Notes: generated from the letters alone by a model not told the origin. A stretch of DNA of 15,743 bases from Flavobacteriales bacterium (GCA_018695965.1 JABHQB010000075.1:1-15743); one strand, 5' to 3'. Shown: positions 8,059-15,430, counted from the stretch's first letter. Program-made: numbers and translations.

Positions 8059-8901
8059 TTATTTACACATTGCTTTTACCATTCTATCTTTTCCGTTTAT
8101 ATCTTTTTTTAACTCGATATTAACAAAACCTATTACTTCAAGTAAATTAATAATTTCTTTTCCAAAATTCTCATTTATCTCAAAATACAAAAGTCCGTTT
8201 TTTCTTAAAACATTTGATGACTTTTTTGCTATTTCTTTATAAAAAAGTAAAGGATTATCATCTTCTACAAAAAGAGCTAAATTTGGCTCCCAATTTAGAA
8301 TATTTTTATTCATTAATTCTTTTTCAGAATTTAATACATAAGGAGGATTACTTACTATAACATCCCATCCCCCTTCCAGTTCAGAACATAATATATCTGT
8401 TTGTTTCATATTTATATTTACCTTATTCTTTATACTATTTTTATCAGCTATTCTTATTGATTTCTCTGAAACATCAATCGCGTCAAATATTCCTTTTAAA
8501 TTCTTAGCAAGTGAGATAATAATACATCCACTTCCAGTACCAATGTCCAAATATCGTTTTTCAGAATTCTTATTGTCTTTTATAATCCAATCTACCAATT
8601 CTTCTGTTTCTGGTCTTGGAATCAGAATCCCTTTCTTAGTATGAAATGATAGTCCAAAAAACTTTGTTTCAGATAAAATATATTGGATTGGTTCCATGTT
8701 TTGAAGTCTATTAACTACATTTATGAATACTGATATCTCCTCATCTTCTAAGATTCTTTCAGATTGTAATATCGTGCCAGATTTTGTAAGACCTAGATGA
8801 GAATTAATAGAAATATACATTATCGATTTCAGTTCATTTTCAGGGTATAAATCTGATAATTCATTTAAAAAATAAGGCAGAATATCTGAAACTTTTTTCA
8901 T
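8059..8901 (-). CDS. prmC: Release factor glutamine methyltransferase PrmC (HemK)
   Basis: The SAM-dependent N5-glutamine methyltransferase that modifies the GGQ glutamine of peptide release factors, raising termination efficiency. The 280-residue length is normal. A helical N-terminal domain binds the release factor and ends with PIQYILSETKFFGL (71-84). A Rossmann methyltransferase domain follows, with RPETE (96-100), the SAM loop DIGTGSG (119-125), and the catalytic NPPY (185-188), which binds the substrate glutamine amide. The start at ATG 8899-8901 is the only good candidate. It is the first gene of the minus-strand run leading to ligA and is divergent from ribD, with 35 bases between the two ATGs. 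The minus-strand sequence in that gap has TAAATTTA, one mismatch from the promoter -7 consensus. Confidence 0.96.
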   Translation of the reverse strand: MKKVSDILPYFLNELSDLYPENELKSIMYISINSHLGLTKSGTILQSERILEDEEISVFINVVNRLQNMEPIQYILSETKFFGLSFHTKKGILIPRPETEELVDWIIKDNKNSEKRYLDIGTGSGCIIISLAKNLKGIFDAIDVSEKSIRIADKNSIKNKVNINMKQTDILCSELEGGWDVIVSNPPYVLNSEKELMNKNILNWEPNLALFVEDDNPLLFYKEIAKKSSNVLRKNGLLYFEINENFGKEIINLLEVIGFVNIELKKDINGKDRMVKAMCK

Positions 8902-8912
8902 GATGCTAATTT

Positions 8913-8924
8913 ACTAAATTTAGT
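8913..8924. promoter_or_regulatory. 12-base perfect palindrome between divergent prmC and ribD
   Basis: ACTAAATTTAGT is a perfect inverted repeat in the 35-base gap shared by the two divergent genes, and it abuts the ribD -7 box. It could be an operator for a dimeric regulator or chance in AT-rich DNA. It also contains the near-consensus minus-strand box TAAATTTA for prmC. Confidence 0.3.
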
Positions 8925-8932
8925 TACTTTTG
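8925..8932 (+). promoter_or_regulatory. Promoter -7 box for ribD, predicting a leaderless transcript
   Basis: TACTTTTG matches TAnnTTTG exactly and ends only four bases before the ribD ATG at 8937. With the usual five to seven bases from box to start site, transcription would begin at or next to the A of the start codon. No TTG -33 element is clear at the expected distance. Confidence 0.55.
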
Positions 8933-8936
8933 AAGC

Positions 8937-9965
8937 ATGCGGAATGAGGAGTTTTTCTTAAATAAATGTATTGAAATTGCTAGATTAGGAATAGGAAATG
9001 TATCTCCTAATCCAATGGTAGGTTCTGTAATAGTTTATAAAGGAGAGGTTATTGGAGAAGGCTATCATGAAAAGTATGGATCACATCATGCAGAAGTAAA
9101 TGCAATAAATAGTGTTGAAGACAAATCTCTTTTATCTAAATCTACTTTGTATGTAAATCTAGAACCTTGCTCTCATTTTGGAAAAACTCCACCCTGTTCT
9201 CATTTTATTATTAATCACAAAATACCAAAGGTGGTAATTGGATGTGTGGATACTTATTCAGAAGTAGATGGAATTGGAATTGATAAGATGAGAAATGCAG
9301 GAATTGATGTAAAAGTTGGAATTATGAAAAAAGAAAGTAGAGACCTTAATAAAAGATTCTTTACTTTTCATGAGAAGAAAAGACCATATATTATCTTAAA
9401 ATGGGCAGAAAGTAAAGATGGATTTATTGCTCCTGAGAATCAGACAGAACCTTTTTGGATGACCTCTAGTAAATCAAAGATATTAGCACATAAATGGAGG
9501 TCTGAAGAAGATGCAATTTTAATAGGGAGAATTACTGCTGAAAAAGATAATCCTTATCTTACTGTTCGGGAAGTTACAGGAGTTAATCCAATACGACTGG
9601 TAATTGACAAAGATTTAAAATTATCTAAAAATATAAACTTATTTAATTCTGAATCTGAAACTATTATATTTAACAAAATAAAATCGGAAAATAATTCAGA
9701 TAATAAATATAAAAAAATTAATTTTAACAATCTGATTAACAATATATTAGTAGAATTATATAAACAAAAAATCCAATCAGTGATTATTGAAGGAGGAACT
9801 ACAACTTTACAGTCATTTATTGAAGAAAGTCTATGGGATGAAGCAAGGATCTTCACTACAGATATAAAACTAGAAAATGGAGTGGAATCACCAAGTATAA
9901 AAGGAAGAAACTTATCTGAAATAGAAATAGATACAGATTTATTAAAAATTATTGATAATGATTAA
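8937..9965 (+). CDS. ribD: Bifunctional riboflavin biosynthesis deaminase/reductase RibD
   Basis: Carries out two successive steps of riboflavin synthesis: deamination of 2,5-diamino-6-ribosylamino-4(3H)-pyrimidinone 5'-phosphate, then NADPH-dependent reduction of the ribosyl side chain. The 342 residues contain both domains. The deaminase (about 1-145) has the zinc ligand His51 and catalytic Glu53 in HAEV, and Cys78 and Cys87 in PCSHFGKTPPC. The reductase (about 148-342) has ILKWAESKDGFIA, the DNPYLTVR motif near 205-212 and an EGGTTTLQSF substrate/cofactor segment near 282. The C-terminus is of normal length. It opens the plus-strand operon. Its last eight bases overlap the transporter gene. 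I see no FMN riboswitch in the 35 bases upstream; the ATG is almost on top of the promoter box. Confidence 0.97.
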   Translation: MRNEEFFLNKCIEIARLGIGNVSPNPMVGSVIVYKGEVIGEGYHEKYGSHHAEVNAINSVEDKSLLSKSTLYVNLEPCSHFGKTPPCSHFIINHKIPKVVIGCVDTYSEVDGIGIDKMRNAGIDVKVGIMKKESRDLNKRFFTFHEKKRPYIILKWAESKDGFIAPENQTEPFWMTSSKSKILAHKWRSEEDAILIGRITAEKDNPYLTVREVTGVNPIRLVIDKDLKLSKNINLFNSESETIIFNKIKSENNSDNKYKKINFNNLINNILVELYKQKIQSVIIEGGTTTLQSFIEESLWDEARIFTTDIKLENGVESPSIKGRNLSEIEIDTDLLKIIDND

Positions 9966-10827
9966 TATAGTCTACACTATACTCCTTTTCAATATATTAA
10001 TAATTGTATTTAAGATGTTTAAAAAATATAAAGTAGATAATCTACAAGGATTAATTGTAAACTATCTAACTGCTGCAATATGCTCCTATTTCTTTTTGGA
10101 ACAAGATTTCTTATTAGATGACATCTTACAATCTGATTGGATATATCATGCAATCATAATCGGATCACTATTTATTATTGTATTTAACTTTTATGCATTT
10201 GGAATACAAAAAGTAGGAATAGCAGTTACTACAGTAGCAAATAAAATGTCCTTAATTATTCCTGTTTGTGCAGCACTTATTTTATATCCAAATGAAGAAT
10301 TCACATCTTTAAAAGGAATTGCTTTTATTTTAGCACTTGTAGGTATTTATCTATCCTCTACCAAATCAGGAAAACTAAGTTTTGATAAGAAATATTTATG
10401 GTTAATTATTTTAGTTTTTGTAGGACAAGGAATCTCAGATGCAATCTTTAATGATTTTGCTCAAAGTTTTAAGGAAGTGTTAGAAAAAGAAAGTTATTTA
10501 TTCTTTATGACATTATTCTTTTTTGCTAGTATTAGTGGAATTCTCATTCTATCAGGAAAATCAATTATCTCAAATAATACATTACAATTAAAAAGTCTGT
10601 TTTGGGGAATTATCTTTGGTATTCCTAATTTTTTTTCTTTAGTATTCTTTTTAAAAGCTTTAAATGACCCAGAACTATCAAGTTCAATTGTTTTTCCTTT
10701 AGTAAGCATGGGAGTTATTGTAAGTTCATCTATTATAGGAATGATTCTTTTTAAAGAAAAACTAAGCAAGAATAATTGGATTGGAATACTCCTTTCTATT
10801 TGCGCTATTTATATCTTTTCAATCTGA
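9958..10827 (+). CDS. EamA-type (drug/metabolite transporter superfamily) membrane transporter
   Basis: A 289-residue inner-membrane protein with ten hydrophobic helices in two five-helix halves (helix 1 about 2-20, helix 10 about 270-289) and short polar loops, which is the architecture of DMT/EamA permeases. A TTG six bases upstream extends the frame by two codons, but ATG 9958-9960 is preferred. It overlaps the ribD end as ATGATTAA, the usual mark of translational coupling. The substrate cannot be read from the sequence; DMT members export amino acids, nucleotides, drugs and vitamins. Being welded to ribD raises the possibility that it moves a flavin or a related metabolite, but this is inference only. 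It ends in TGATG, sharing one base with the next start codon. Confidence 0.85.
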   Translation: MINIVYTILLFNILIIVFKMFKKYKVDNLQGLIVNYLTAAICSYFFLEQDFLLDDILQSDWIYHAIIIGSLFIIVFNFYAFGIQKVGIAVTTVANKMSLIIPVCAALILYPNEEFTSLKGIAFILALVGIYLSSTKSGKLSFDKKYLWLIILVFVGQGISDAIFNDFAQSFKEVLEKESYLFFMTLFFFASISGILILSGKSIISNNTLQLKSLFWGIIFGIPNFFSLVFFLKALNDPELSSSIVFPLVSMGVIVSSSIIGMILFKEKLSKNNWIGILLSICAIYIFSI

Positions 10828-11438
10828 TGTTTAACGATACCTATAAAGAAATAAAAAATCCAACAACAGGATTACACAAAGAAAAGGGAAGTAGATTTAT
10901 TTCCTATCTATTTTCTGTTTATTCTGAACAGGAAGTAAAAGAAAGATTAGAAGAAGTAAAGAAAATTGAACATTCTGCTAGGCATCATTGTTATGCATAT
11001 ATTATAAATCCTGATAAATCACTACAAAGAGCAAATGATGATGGAGAGCCCTCTTCTACTGCAGGCAAACCGATTTTAGGACAGATACAATCTAATGATT
11101 TAACAAATATCCTGATTATTGTTGTTAGATATTTTGGAGGTATAAAACTTGGTGTTACAGGTCTAATAAGATCATATAAAACAGCTGCAGCAGATTCGAT
11201 ATCCCAAGGGATATTTGTCACAAAAACCATAAAAGAACAATACAAAGTATCTTTTAAATATCCTCTAATGAATGATGTAATGAGACTAATAAAAGAACAT
11301 AACCTAGAGATTATAAATATTGATTTTCAAATAGATTGCAATCTTATATTTGCAGTTCCAAAAAGTAAAGATGATAATGTGGTAGAAACATTTAAGAAGA
11401 ATCATGAACTAAAAATAAAATATTTAAAAACCGTATAA
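10827..11438 (+). CDS. YigZ / IMPACT family protein (UPF0029)
   Basis: A 203-residue soluble protein of the IMPACT/YigZ family. The conserved N-terminal domain shows KGSRFISYLFSV (20-31), ARHHCYAYII (51-60), the signature DDGEPSSTAGKPIL (71-84) and RYFGGIKLGVTGLIRSYKTA (101-120). The C-terminal 60 or so residues fit the small ferredoxin-like domain that follows in bacterial members. Bacterial YigZ has an uncertain role; eukaryotic IMPACT regulates the kinase GCN2, and ribosome or RNA binding has been suggested for the family. The frame is open for 17 codons upstream, but those overlap the transporter gene. The ATG in TGATG at 10827-10829 is the natural coupled start, and the motif spacing from it is normal. 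Its TAA directly precedes the ATG of the peptidase gene. Confidence 0.92.
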   Translation: MFNDTYKEIKNPTTGLHKEKGSRFISYLFSVYSEQEVKERLEEVKKIEHSARHHCYAYIINPDKSLQRANDDGEPSSTAGKPILGQIQSNDLTNILIIVVRYFGGIKLGVTGLIRSYKTAAADSISQGIFVTKTIKEQYKVSFKYPLMNDVMRLIKEHNLEIINIDFQIDCNLIFAVPKSKDDNVVETFKKNHELKIKYLKTV

Positions 11439-12350
11439 ATGGATTTATTAAAACGAATGTGTGAAATTCACGCTCCTTCAGGAGAAGAATTATCTATGTC
11501 TGCATTTTTACTTGATTATATAAGTAAAAATCAGAAAAAATGGAAAACAAAACCAACTCTTCATTATGGGGATGGATTGCAAGATAATATTATTATGGTA
11601 TTTGGTGAAAATCCGAGAACCGCAATCTTTTCTCACATGGATTCAATTGGATTTACGGTAAAATACAATAATGAAATTATAAAGATTGGAGGACCAGAAA
11701 CTAGTGAGGGGATTGTTTTAGTAGGAGAAGATAGTATTGGGAACATTGAAGGGGAGCTCATTAAAAAGAAGGATAAATTATTCATTGATTTTAACAGAGA
11801 AATTGATAGAGGAACTTCTCTTACTTTTAAAGTAAATTTCAGAGAAACTGATGATTTTATTCAATCTTGCTATATGGATAATAGATTAGGAGTTTGGAAC
11901 TGCTTAGAAGTATCAAAAACATTAGAAAATGGAATAATCGTGTTTTCATCTTGGGAAGAACATGGTGGAGGTTCCGTTGGTTATTTAGGGAAATTTATCT
12001 ATGAAAAATATGGAGTAAATCAAGCTCTTATTTCAGATATAACTTGGATTACAGATGGTGTAAAACATGGAAATGGATGTGTAATTTCTTTAAGAGATAG
12101 CGGCGTCCCAAGAAGAGCCTATGTAAATAAGGTTATAGATATTGCTGAAAATTCAAATATATCATTCCAATTAGAAGTAGAAAATGCTGGAGGTAGCGAT
12201 GGAAATGAGTTACAAAGAAGTTCCTATCCCTGGGACTGGTGTTTTGTTGGAGCTCCAGAAGATTATGTTCATTCTCCAAATGAAAAAGTTCATAAAAAAG
12301 ATATTAACTCTATGGTTAATCTATACAAAGAATTATTAAAAAAACTTTAA
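11439..12350 (+). CDS. M42 family metallopeptidase (glutamyl aminopeptidase / endoglucanase-like)
   Basis: A 303-residue cytosolic di-metal aminopeptidase of the M42 family (TET-type). Expected ligands are all visible: His66 and Asp68 in FSHMDSIGF, the bridging Asp147 in MDNRLGVW, catalytic and metal-binding Glu173-Glu174 in SWEEHGGGSVG, Asp200 in LISDITW and a C-terminal His278 in VHSPNEKVH. GGSDGNELQ (251-259) is the usual loop before the last strand. The protein is shorter than the 340-360 residues of many M42 enzymes. Likely role: trimming short peptides in the cytoplasm; substrate preference cannot be inferred. It starts immediately after the YigZ stop (TAAATG) and closes the ribD operon. 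Its final 15 bases overlap the end of the convergent membrane-protein gene, with no terminator hairpin visible. Confidence 0.88.
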   Translation: MDLLKRMCEIHAPSGEELSMSAFLLDYISKNQKKWKTKPTLHYGDGLQDNIIMVFGENPRTAIFSHMDSIGFTVKYNNEIIKIGGPETSEGIVLVGEDSIGNIEGELIKKKDKLFIDFNREIDRGTSLTFKVNFRETDDFIQSCYMDNRLGVWNCLEVSKTLENGIIVFSSWEEHGGGSVGYLGKFIYEKYGVNQALISDITWITDGVKHGNGCVISLRDSGVPRRAYVNKVIDIAENSNISFQLEVENAGGSDGNELQRSSYPWDWCFVGAPEDYVHSPNEKVHKKDINSMVNLYKELLKKL

Positions 12351-12950
12351 CAATCCTTTTTTATCACTTTTCACACCCTCCTCTTTTAATCTAGTAAACA
12401 AGAAATAAATATTCCATGTTAGTATTAATGCAAAATAAACTATCTCAAATACTCCATAAGAATTAAAAGGTAATAATAGCAAAAGAGAACACAACATAGA
12501 AAGTCCTACAAAAATAGAAAACACTCCCCTTCTTACATATTTTAAGGATCTAAACAGTCCAAATAAAAATACAAATAAATTGTATGAGGAAAAGAAAAGA
12601 AATGCTGGAATTTTATGATACAAATCAAAATCCATTGGAATGGTAGCGGTAAAAAACAATGAAAAAGATGAGATGATTAAAAGAACTTTTAAGGGATATC
12701 TAAACCTCCTCTTTTTAAAATAATACCTCATAGAGGTATAAGCATTCAGAAAGATACCTACCGCCAAAAGAATTAGAGTAGAATTCCACAACAACCATGT
12801 AGGTTCTGAAACTCCAAAATCAGAAAGAGGAGCTTCAGTAGGATTAAATCCTGGGAGTAAATACCAACAATATATTGGAGCTAAAACACCTAAGAAGATT
12901 GTAAAAATTAAATAAACCCTTCTTAAGAACTTTATCTGTTTATGATTCAT
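12336..12950 (-). CDS. Six-helix membrane protein, DUF998-like
   Basis: A 204-residue integral membrane protein with six predicted helices (about 10-32, 49-76, 86-108, 115-135, 142-162 and 167-188) and a basic C-terminal tail. The first loop, LLPGFNPTEAPLSDFGV, followed by WNSTLILLAVGIFL, resembles the DUF998 family, where a short extracytoplasmic loop ending in LSDxGV precedes helix 2. The function of DUF998 is unknown. The frame has a GTG one codon earlier, but ATG at 12948-12950 forms a TGATG overlap with the stop of the lipoprotein gene, so that is the coupled start. That coupling ties the protein to the B12-associated surface lipoprotein. An alternative, judging only from size and helix number, is an ECF-type substrate-binding component, but the loop motif favours DUF998. 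Confidence 0.65.
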   Translation of the reverse strand: MNHKQIKFLRRVYLIFTIFLGVLAPIYCWYLLPGFNPTEAPLSDFGVSEPTWLLWNSTLILLAVGIFLNAYTSMRYYFKKRRFRYPLKVLLIISSFSLFFTATIPMDFDLYHKIPAFLFFSSYNLFVFLFGLFRSLKYVRRGVFSIFVGLSMLCSLLLLLPFNSYGVFEIVYFALILTWNIYFLFTRLKEEGVKSDKKGLLKFF

Positions 12951-14017
12951 CACCTATATATTTCCAAGTCAATTATTGGAGAGTTTAAGATAATTGAATC
13001 TTCAAATTCATTTGTCTGAAAATTAAGCTTGTATAAGTAATTAGGATTATCCTGATCATTACACCATAAATAATTTACTGTTTTATAAATTGAGTCTGTT
13101 AGATCAAAATAAGTTTCATTATTAGAAATTAAAACATTTGGATTTTTTTTATCAGTTATTAAATTGCTACTGAAAGAAGATTTATCTGACCAATATACCC
13201 CATCAGAAGCAGTAAAGTAAAACCTTGTATCTGATTCATCTACACATAAATTATCTGCATTATATATTCCACTAAGTATTGTGTTTGCATCTACACTTAA
13301 ACTTCCTGCTGATATTCTTGAAAATGAAGACTCCTCATTATTTAAAGCGTCATTTTCATCATAAATTCCTCTACATAGCACTATTATATTCCCATCGTTA
13401 ACAACTGATGAAGGATTCTTTCCTGTAATAATATTTCCTGCGAAATTATTGAGTACTTCTGATATATTTCTTACATCAATCGCAACTATTGTAGAATCAT
13501 AATCTGAAGAACTATCCCCTCCAGAATTTATTACAAAGGCTCTACTCCCATTTACCACAATATCTGTAGGGAATACACTGTCTCCAGTTGATATATGACC
13601 AGATATATCTCTACTAATCAAATCAATAATTTTTATTTCAGATTCTCCTTTATCTGTCACATAAAACCTGTTGAAATATGCATTCTCACATTGTTGAGCA
13701 TCTGTAAATCCTGGAATTGAGAATTCAGAGAGAAATGTTTCTGCATCAACTTTATGAAAAGTATTTTTGGTAACAATATACATCTTATTCCCATGAATAT
13801 TTAAAGAAGATGGATTTTGTAGAGAACCTCCATTTACTGTACTATAGATATATTCTTTAAGTACTCGTTCATCAAAATCATAAAAATTTACTCCGTTATC
13901 GGTTAAAATGTATAATCCTTTCCCATAATCTTTATTATAAATTGGAGGTTCAATAGATTCTGGAGGACAAGCCATAAAAAGAAAGGATGAAGAAAGTAAA
14001 AGGAATATCTTTTTCAT
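12950..14017 (-). CDS. Beta-propeller-like surface lipoprotein, BtuG/DUF5074-like
   Basis: A 355-residue predicted lipoprotein. MKKIFLLLSSSFLFMAC gives a lipoprotein signal with lipidated Cys17, followed by a PPESIEPP linker. The body consists of repeated short strands of the YncE/DUF5074 type: GLYILTDNGVNFYDF, LNIHGNKMYIVTKNT, ENAYFNRFYVTDKG, DIVVNGSRAFVINSGG, SSVVNDGNIIVLCRG and LCVDESDTRFYFTASDGVYW. Such a repeating pattern indicates a beta-propeller. In Bacteroides, BtuG is a surface lipoprotein propeller that binds vitamin B12 and hands it to BtuB; the match here is at family level only. The longer reading from an ATG at 14066-14068 is rejected: its first codons lie inside a terminator-like hairpin, whereas ATG 14015-14017 begins a proper signal peptide. 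It is preceded by a consensus -7 box and coupled by TGATG to the membrane-protein gene. Confidence 0.7.
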   Translation of the reverse strand: MKKIFLLLSSSFLFMACPPESIEPPIYNKDYGKGLYILTDNGVNFYDFDERVLKEYIYSTVNGGSLQNPSSLNIHGNKMYIVTKNTFHKVDAETFLSEFSIPGFTDAQQCENAYFNRFYVTDKGESEIKIIDLISRDISGHISTGDSVFPTDIVVNGSRAFVINSGGDSSSDYDSTIVAIDVRNISEVLNNFAGNIITGKNPSSVVNDGNIIVLCRGIYDENDALNNEESSFSRISAGSLSVDANTILSGIYNADNLCVDESDTRFYFTASDGVYWSDKSSFSSNLITDKKNPNVLISNNETYFDLTDSIYKTVNYLWCNDQDNPNYLYKLNFQTNEFEDSIILNSPIIDLEIYR

Positions 14018-14031
14018 ATTAAAATTTTTCA

Positions 14032-14039
14032 CAAAGATA
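14032..14039 (-). promoter_or_regulatory. Promoter -7 box for the propeller lipoprotein
   Basis: Reads TATCTTTG on the minus strand, an exact and very typical Bacteroidota -7 box. Transcription would start about nine bases before the ATG at 14017. It lies directly after the terminator-like hairpin. No clear TTG -33 element is present because the hairpin occupies that region. Confidence 0.5.
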
Positions 14040-14065
14040 ATAAAAAGGGAGTCACACGTCTCCCT
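14040..14065 (-). terminator. Rho-independent terminator-like hairpin between the two propeller genes
   Basis: On the minus strand, AGGGAG and CTCCCT form a perfect six-pair stem (14060-14065 with 14046-14051) around an eight-base loop, followed at once by a T-rich run TTTTA. The flanks can extend the stem with A-T pairs around one mismatch. It lies 81 bases past the stop of the T9SS-type gene and just before the lipoprotein promoter box. It is the only GC-rich stem with a T-tract that I noticed in the window. Confidence 0.7.
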
Positions 14066-14146
14066 CATTATTTTTTTATCTTATTTGTTCATATTAGTTA
14101 AATCAAAATCCTGCAGGAATCACTACTTGAATATAACCAACAGATT

Positions 14147-15343
14147 TTATCTTTTTGGGATATATACTTTTTCTCCATCCACAAGATAAATTCCTTCAGA
14201 TTGACCTTCTAATGAGTTTAACTTCCTCCCAAACATATCATAAATTGTTCCTTCAAGTATTTTTTGAGAAGTAATATTAGTTATTCCTACTGATGTACTT
14301 CTTGTGTCAAATACTATTGTACCTGGAGAAACTCCACATGAAAATGATCCAGAAAATATATTATCTGAGTTATAGATATTAATAAAACCATAAGAAGCCC
14401 AATCAGTTGAAGATGCGTATAAATAATTATTCACTTCATCGGTTACTAACTCATAAAAATTCTCCGAAAATCCAATGGATATTCCAGAACTTGGCATCAG
14501 AACAGGATCCCATTCATATAATTCTGTATCTCCTGATATTTGATAATTTATTTTTCCATCTCTTAAACAAGAAGTACCGCATCCAGTATTTATTGTTGAC
14601 ATATTTGTGGTGACATTAGTACTATTAGATATATCTAACTTTGATATGGAAGCTCCGGTAAAATCTTTATTATTTACTGTATAAATATTTGTTCCATCAA
14701 AAACCATGTTATCTGGATTTTTTCCATCAGGACCTAAATCAATTTCATTCAAGTAAGTCATACTGCTCATATCAACAATTCCAATTAATCCTTTCTCATT
14801 ACCCCATTCAAATCCATTATTTATTGCAACGTATAGGTTATCTCCATAAGTAATCATATTTTGTGTAGACCATTTTGGTCCAGAAACTGTGTCTAACTCC
14901 ATATAAAAACTTAAATCTAAAGTGTTGAATACTTGTAAATATGAATTAAATAATATTGGCATAAAGGTTGTATTATCATAATCACCTCTAGTAACAATTA
15001 TTTTGTCATTCCACACCGCTAAGTTTCTTATTCCGGAGACTGATTGAGAACAAGTTAAAGACATATCATATTTATTGTACTTATATAACATATTGTCTGC
15101 TGCAACATAAAGATGGTCTCCATCTATAATCATATCTGAAGCAAATCTGGCTCCCAAAATTGTATCTACTGTTGTATAAATCTCTGTAACTGGATCATAA
15201 CTTCCAATGGTTGGAGGAATAATAGATTGATTTGTAGTATAATCAAAATAACCCTCATTTAATACTAATACTTGATGCACATAATCTTGAGCAATTGATA
15301 CTTGAGCTATAAAAGCTCCTAACAAAATAGCTAGTTTTTTCAT
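14147..15343 (-). CDS. Secreted beta-propeller-like protein with T9SS sorting domain, under B12 riboswitch control
   Basis: A 398-residue exported protein. Residues 1-18 are a Sec signal peptide (MKKLAILLGAFIAQVSIA). The mature part opens with VLVLNEGYFDY, and GSYDPVTEIYTTVDT follows. Repeated strand units come next (SDMIIDGDHLYVAADN, NLAVWNDKIIVTRGD, NMITYGDNLYVAINNG, NMVFDGTNIYTVNN, ELVTDEVNNYLYASS). This pattern fits the DUF5074/YncE-like propellers, the family to which the B12-binding lipoprotein BtuG belongs. The last 50 residues are a type A T9SS sorting domain: ITNITSQKILEGTIYD, then MFGRKL (370-375) and GIYLVDGEKV (384-393). There is no lipobox, so surface attachment would go through T9SS. 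Upstream lie a cobalamin riboswitch and a -7 box; downstream is a terminator-like hairpin. A role in capturing cobalamin is inferred from the riboswitch and fold, not from a known binding residue. Confidence 0.75.
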   Translation of the reverse strand: MKKLAILLGAFIAQVSIAQDYVHQVLVLNEGYFDYTTNQSIIPPTIGSYDPVTEIYTTVDTILGARFASDMIIDGDHLYVAADNMLYKYNKYDMSLTCSQSVSGIRNLAVWNDKIIVTRGDYDNTTFMPILFNSYLQVFNTLDLSFYMELDTVSGPKWSTQNMITYGDNLYVAINNGFEWGNEKGLIGIVDMSSMTYLNEIDLGPDGKNPDNMVFDGTNIYTVNNKDFTGASISKLDISNSTNVTTNMSTINTGCGTSCLRDGKINYQISGDTELYEWDPVLMPSSGISIGFSENFYELVTDEVNNYLYASSTDWASYGFINIYNSDNIFSGSFSCGVSPGTIVFDTRSTSVGITNITSQKILEGTIYDMFGRKLNSLEGQSEGIYLVDGEKVYIPKR

Positions 15344-15360
15344 AATAAATCTGTTTTCGT

Positions 15361-15382
15361 GACTCTTTAATATTTTAGAGTC
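15361..15382 (-). promoter_or_regulatory. Hairpin before the start codon, possible expression platform
   Basis: GACTCT pairs perfectly with AGAGTC around a ten-base AT loop, ending 17 bases before the ATG at 15343. No T-tract follows, so it does not look like a terminator. Control of translation initiation by the riboswitch is more likely, though this is inferred from position only. Confidence 0.45.
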
Positions 15383-15395
15383 TGTTATACATTAA

Positions 15396-15416
15396 ATCGT
15401 TTTATCCAGAAACGAT
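15396..15416 (-). ncRNA. Hairpin just after the B12 box, candidate P13 of the riboswitch
   Basis: On the minus strand, ATCGTTT and AAACGAT form a seven-pair stem around the loop CTGGATA, 14 bases after the B12 box. Cobalamin riboswitches usually place here the P13 hairpin, whose loop kisses L5. CTGG in this loop can pair with CCAG in the aptamer segment near 15526-15530, giving four pairs; this pairing is a guess. Confidence 0.45.
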
Positions 15417-15430
15417 AATAAATTAGTAAA

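Noticed and set aside
10776..10826. 17-codon N-terminal extension of the YigZ protein
   Set aside because: It lies entirely within the transporter gene, and the TGATG start gives the normal family length.
14018..14068. Longer lipoprotein start at ATG 14066-14068
   Set aside because: The first codons fall in the terminator-like hairpin, and the extension would push the lipoprotein signal peptide 17 residues inside.
14109..14118. Ten-base palindrome TCCTGCAGGA downstream of the T9SS-type gene
   Set aside because: It lies past the stop codon, has no loop or T-tract and no partner site, so chance is the simplest explanation.
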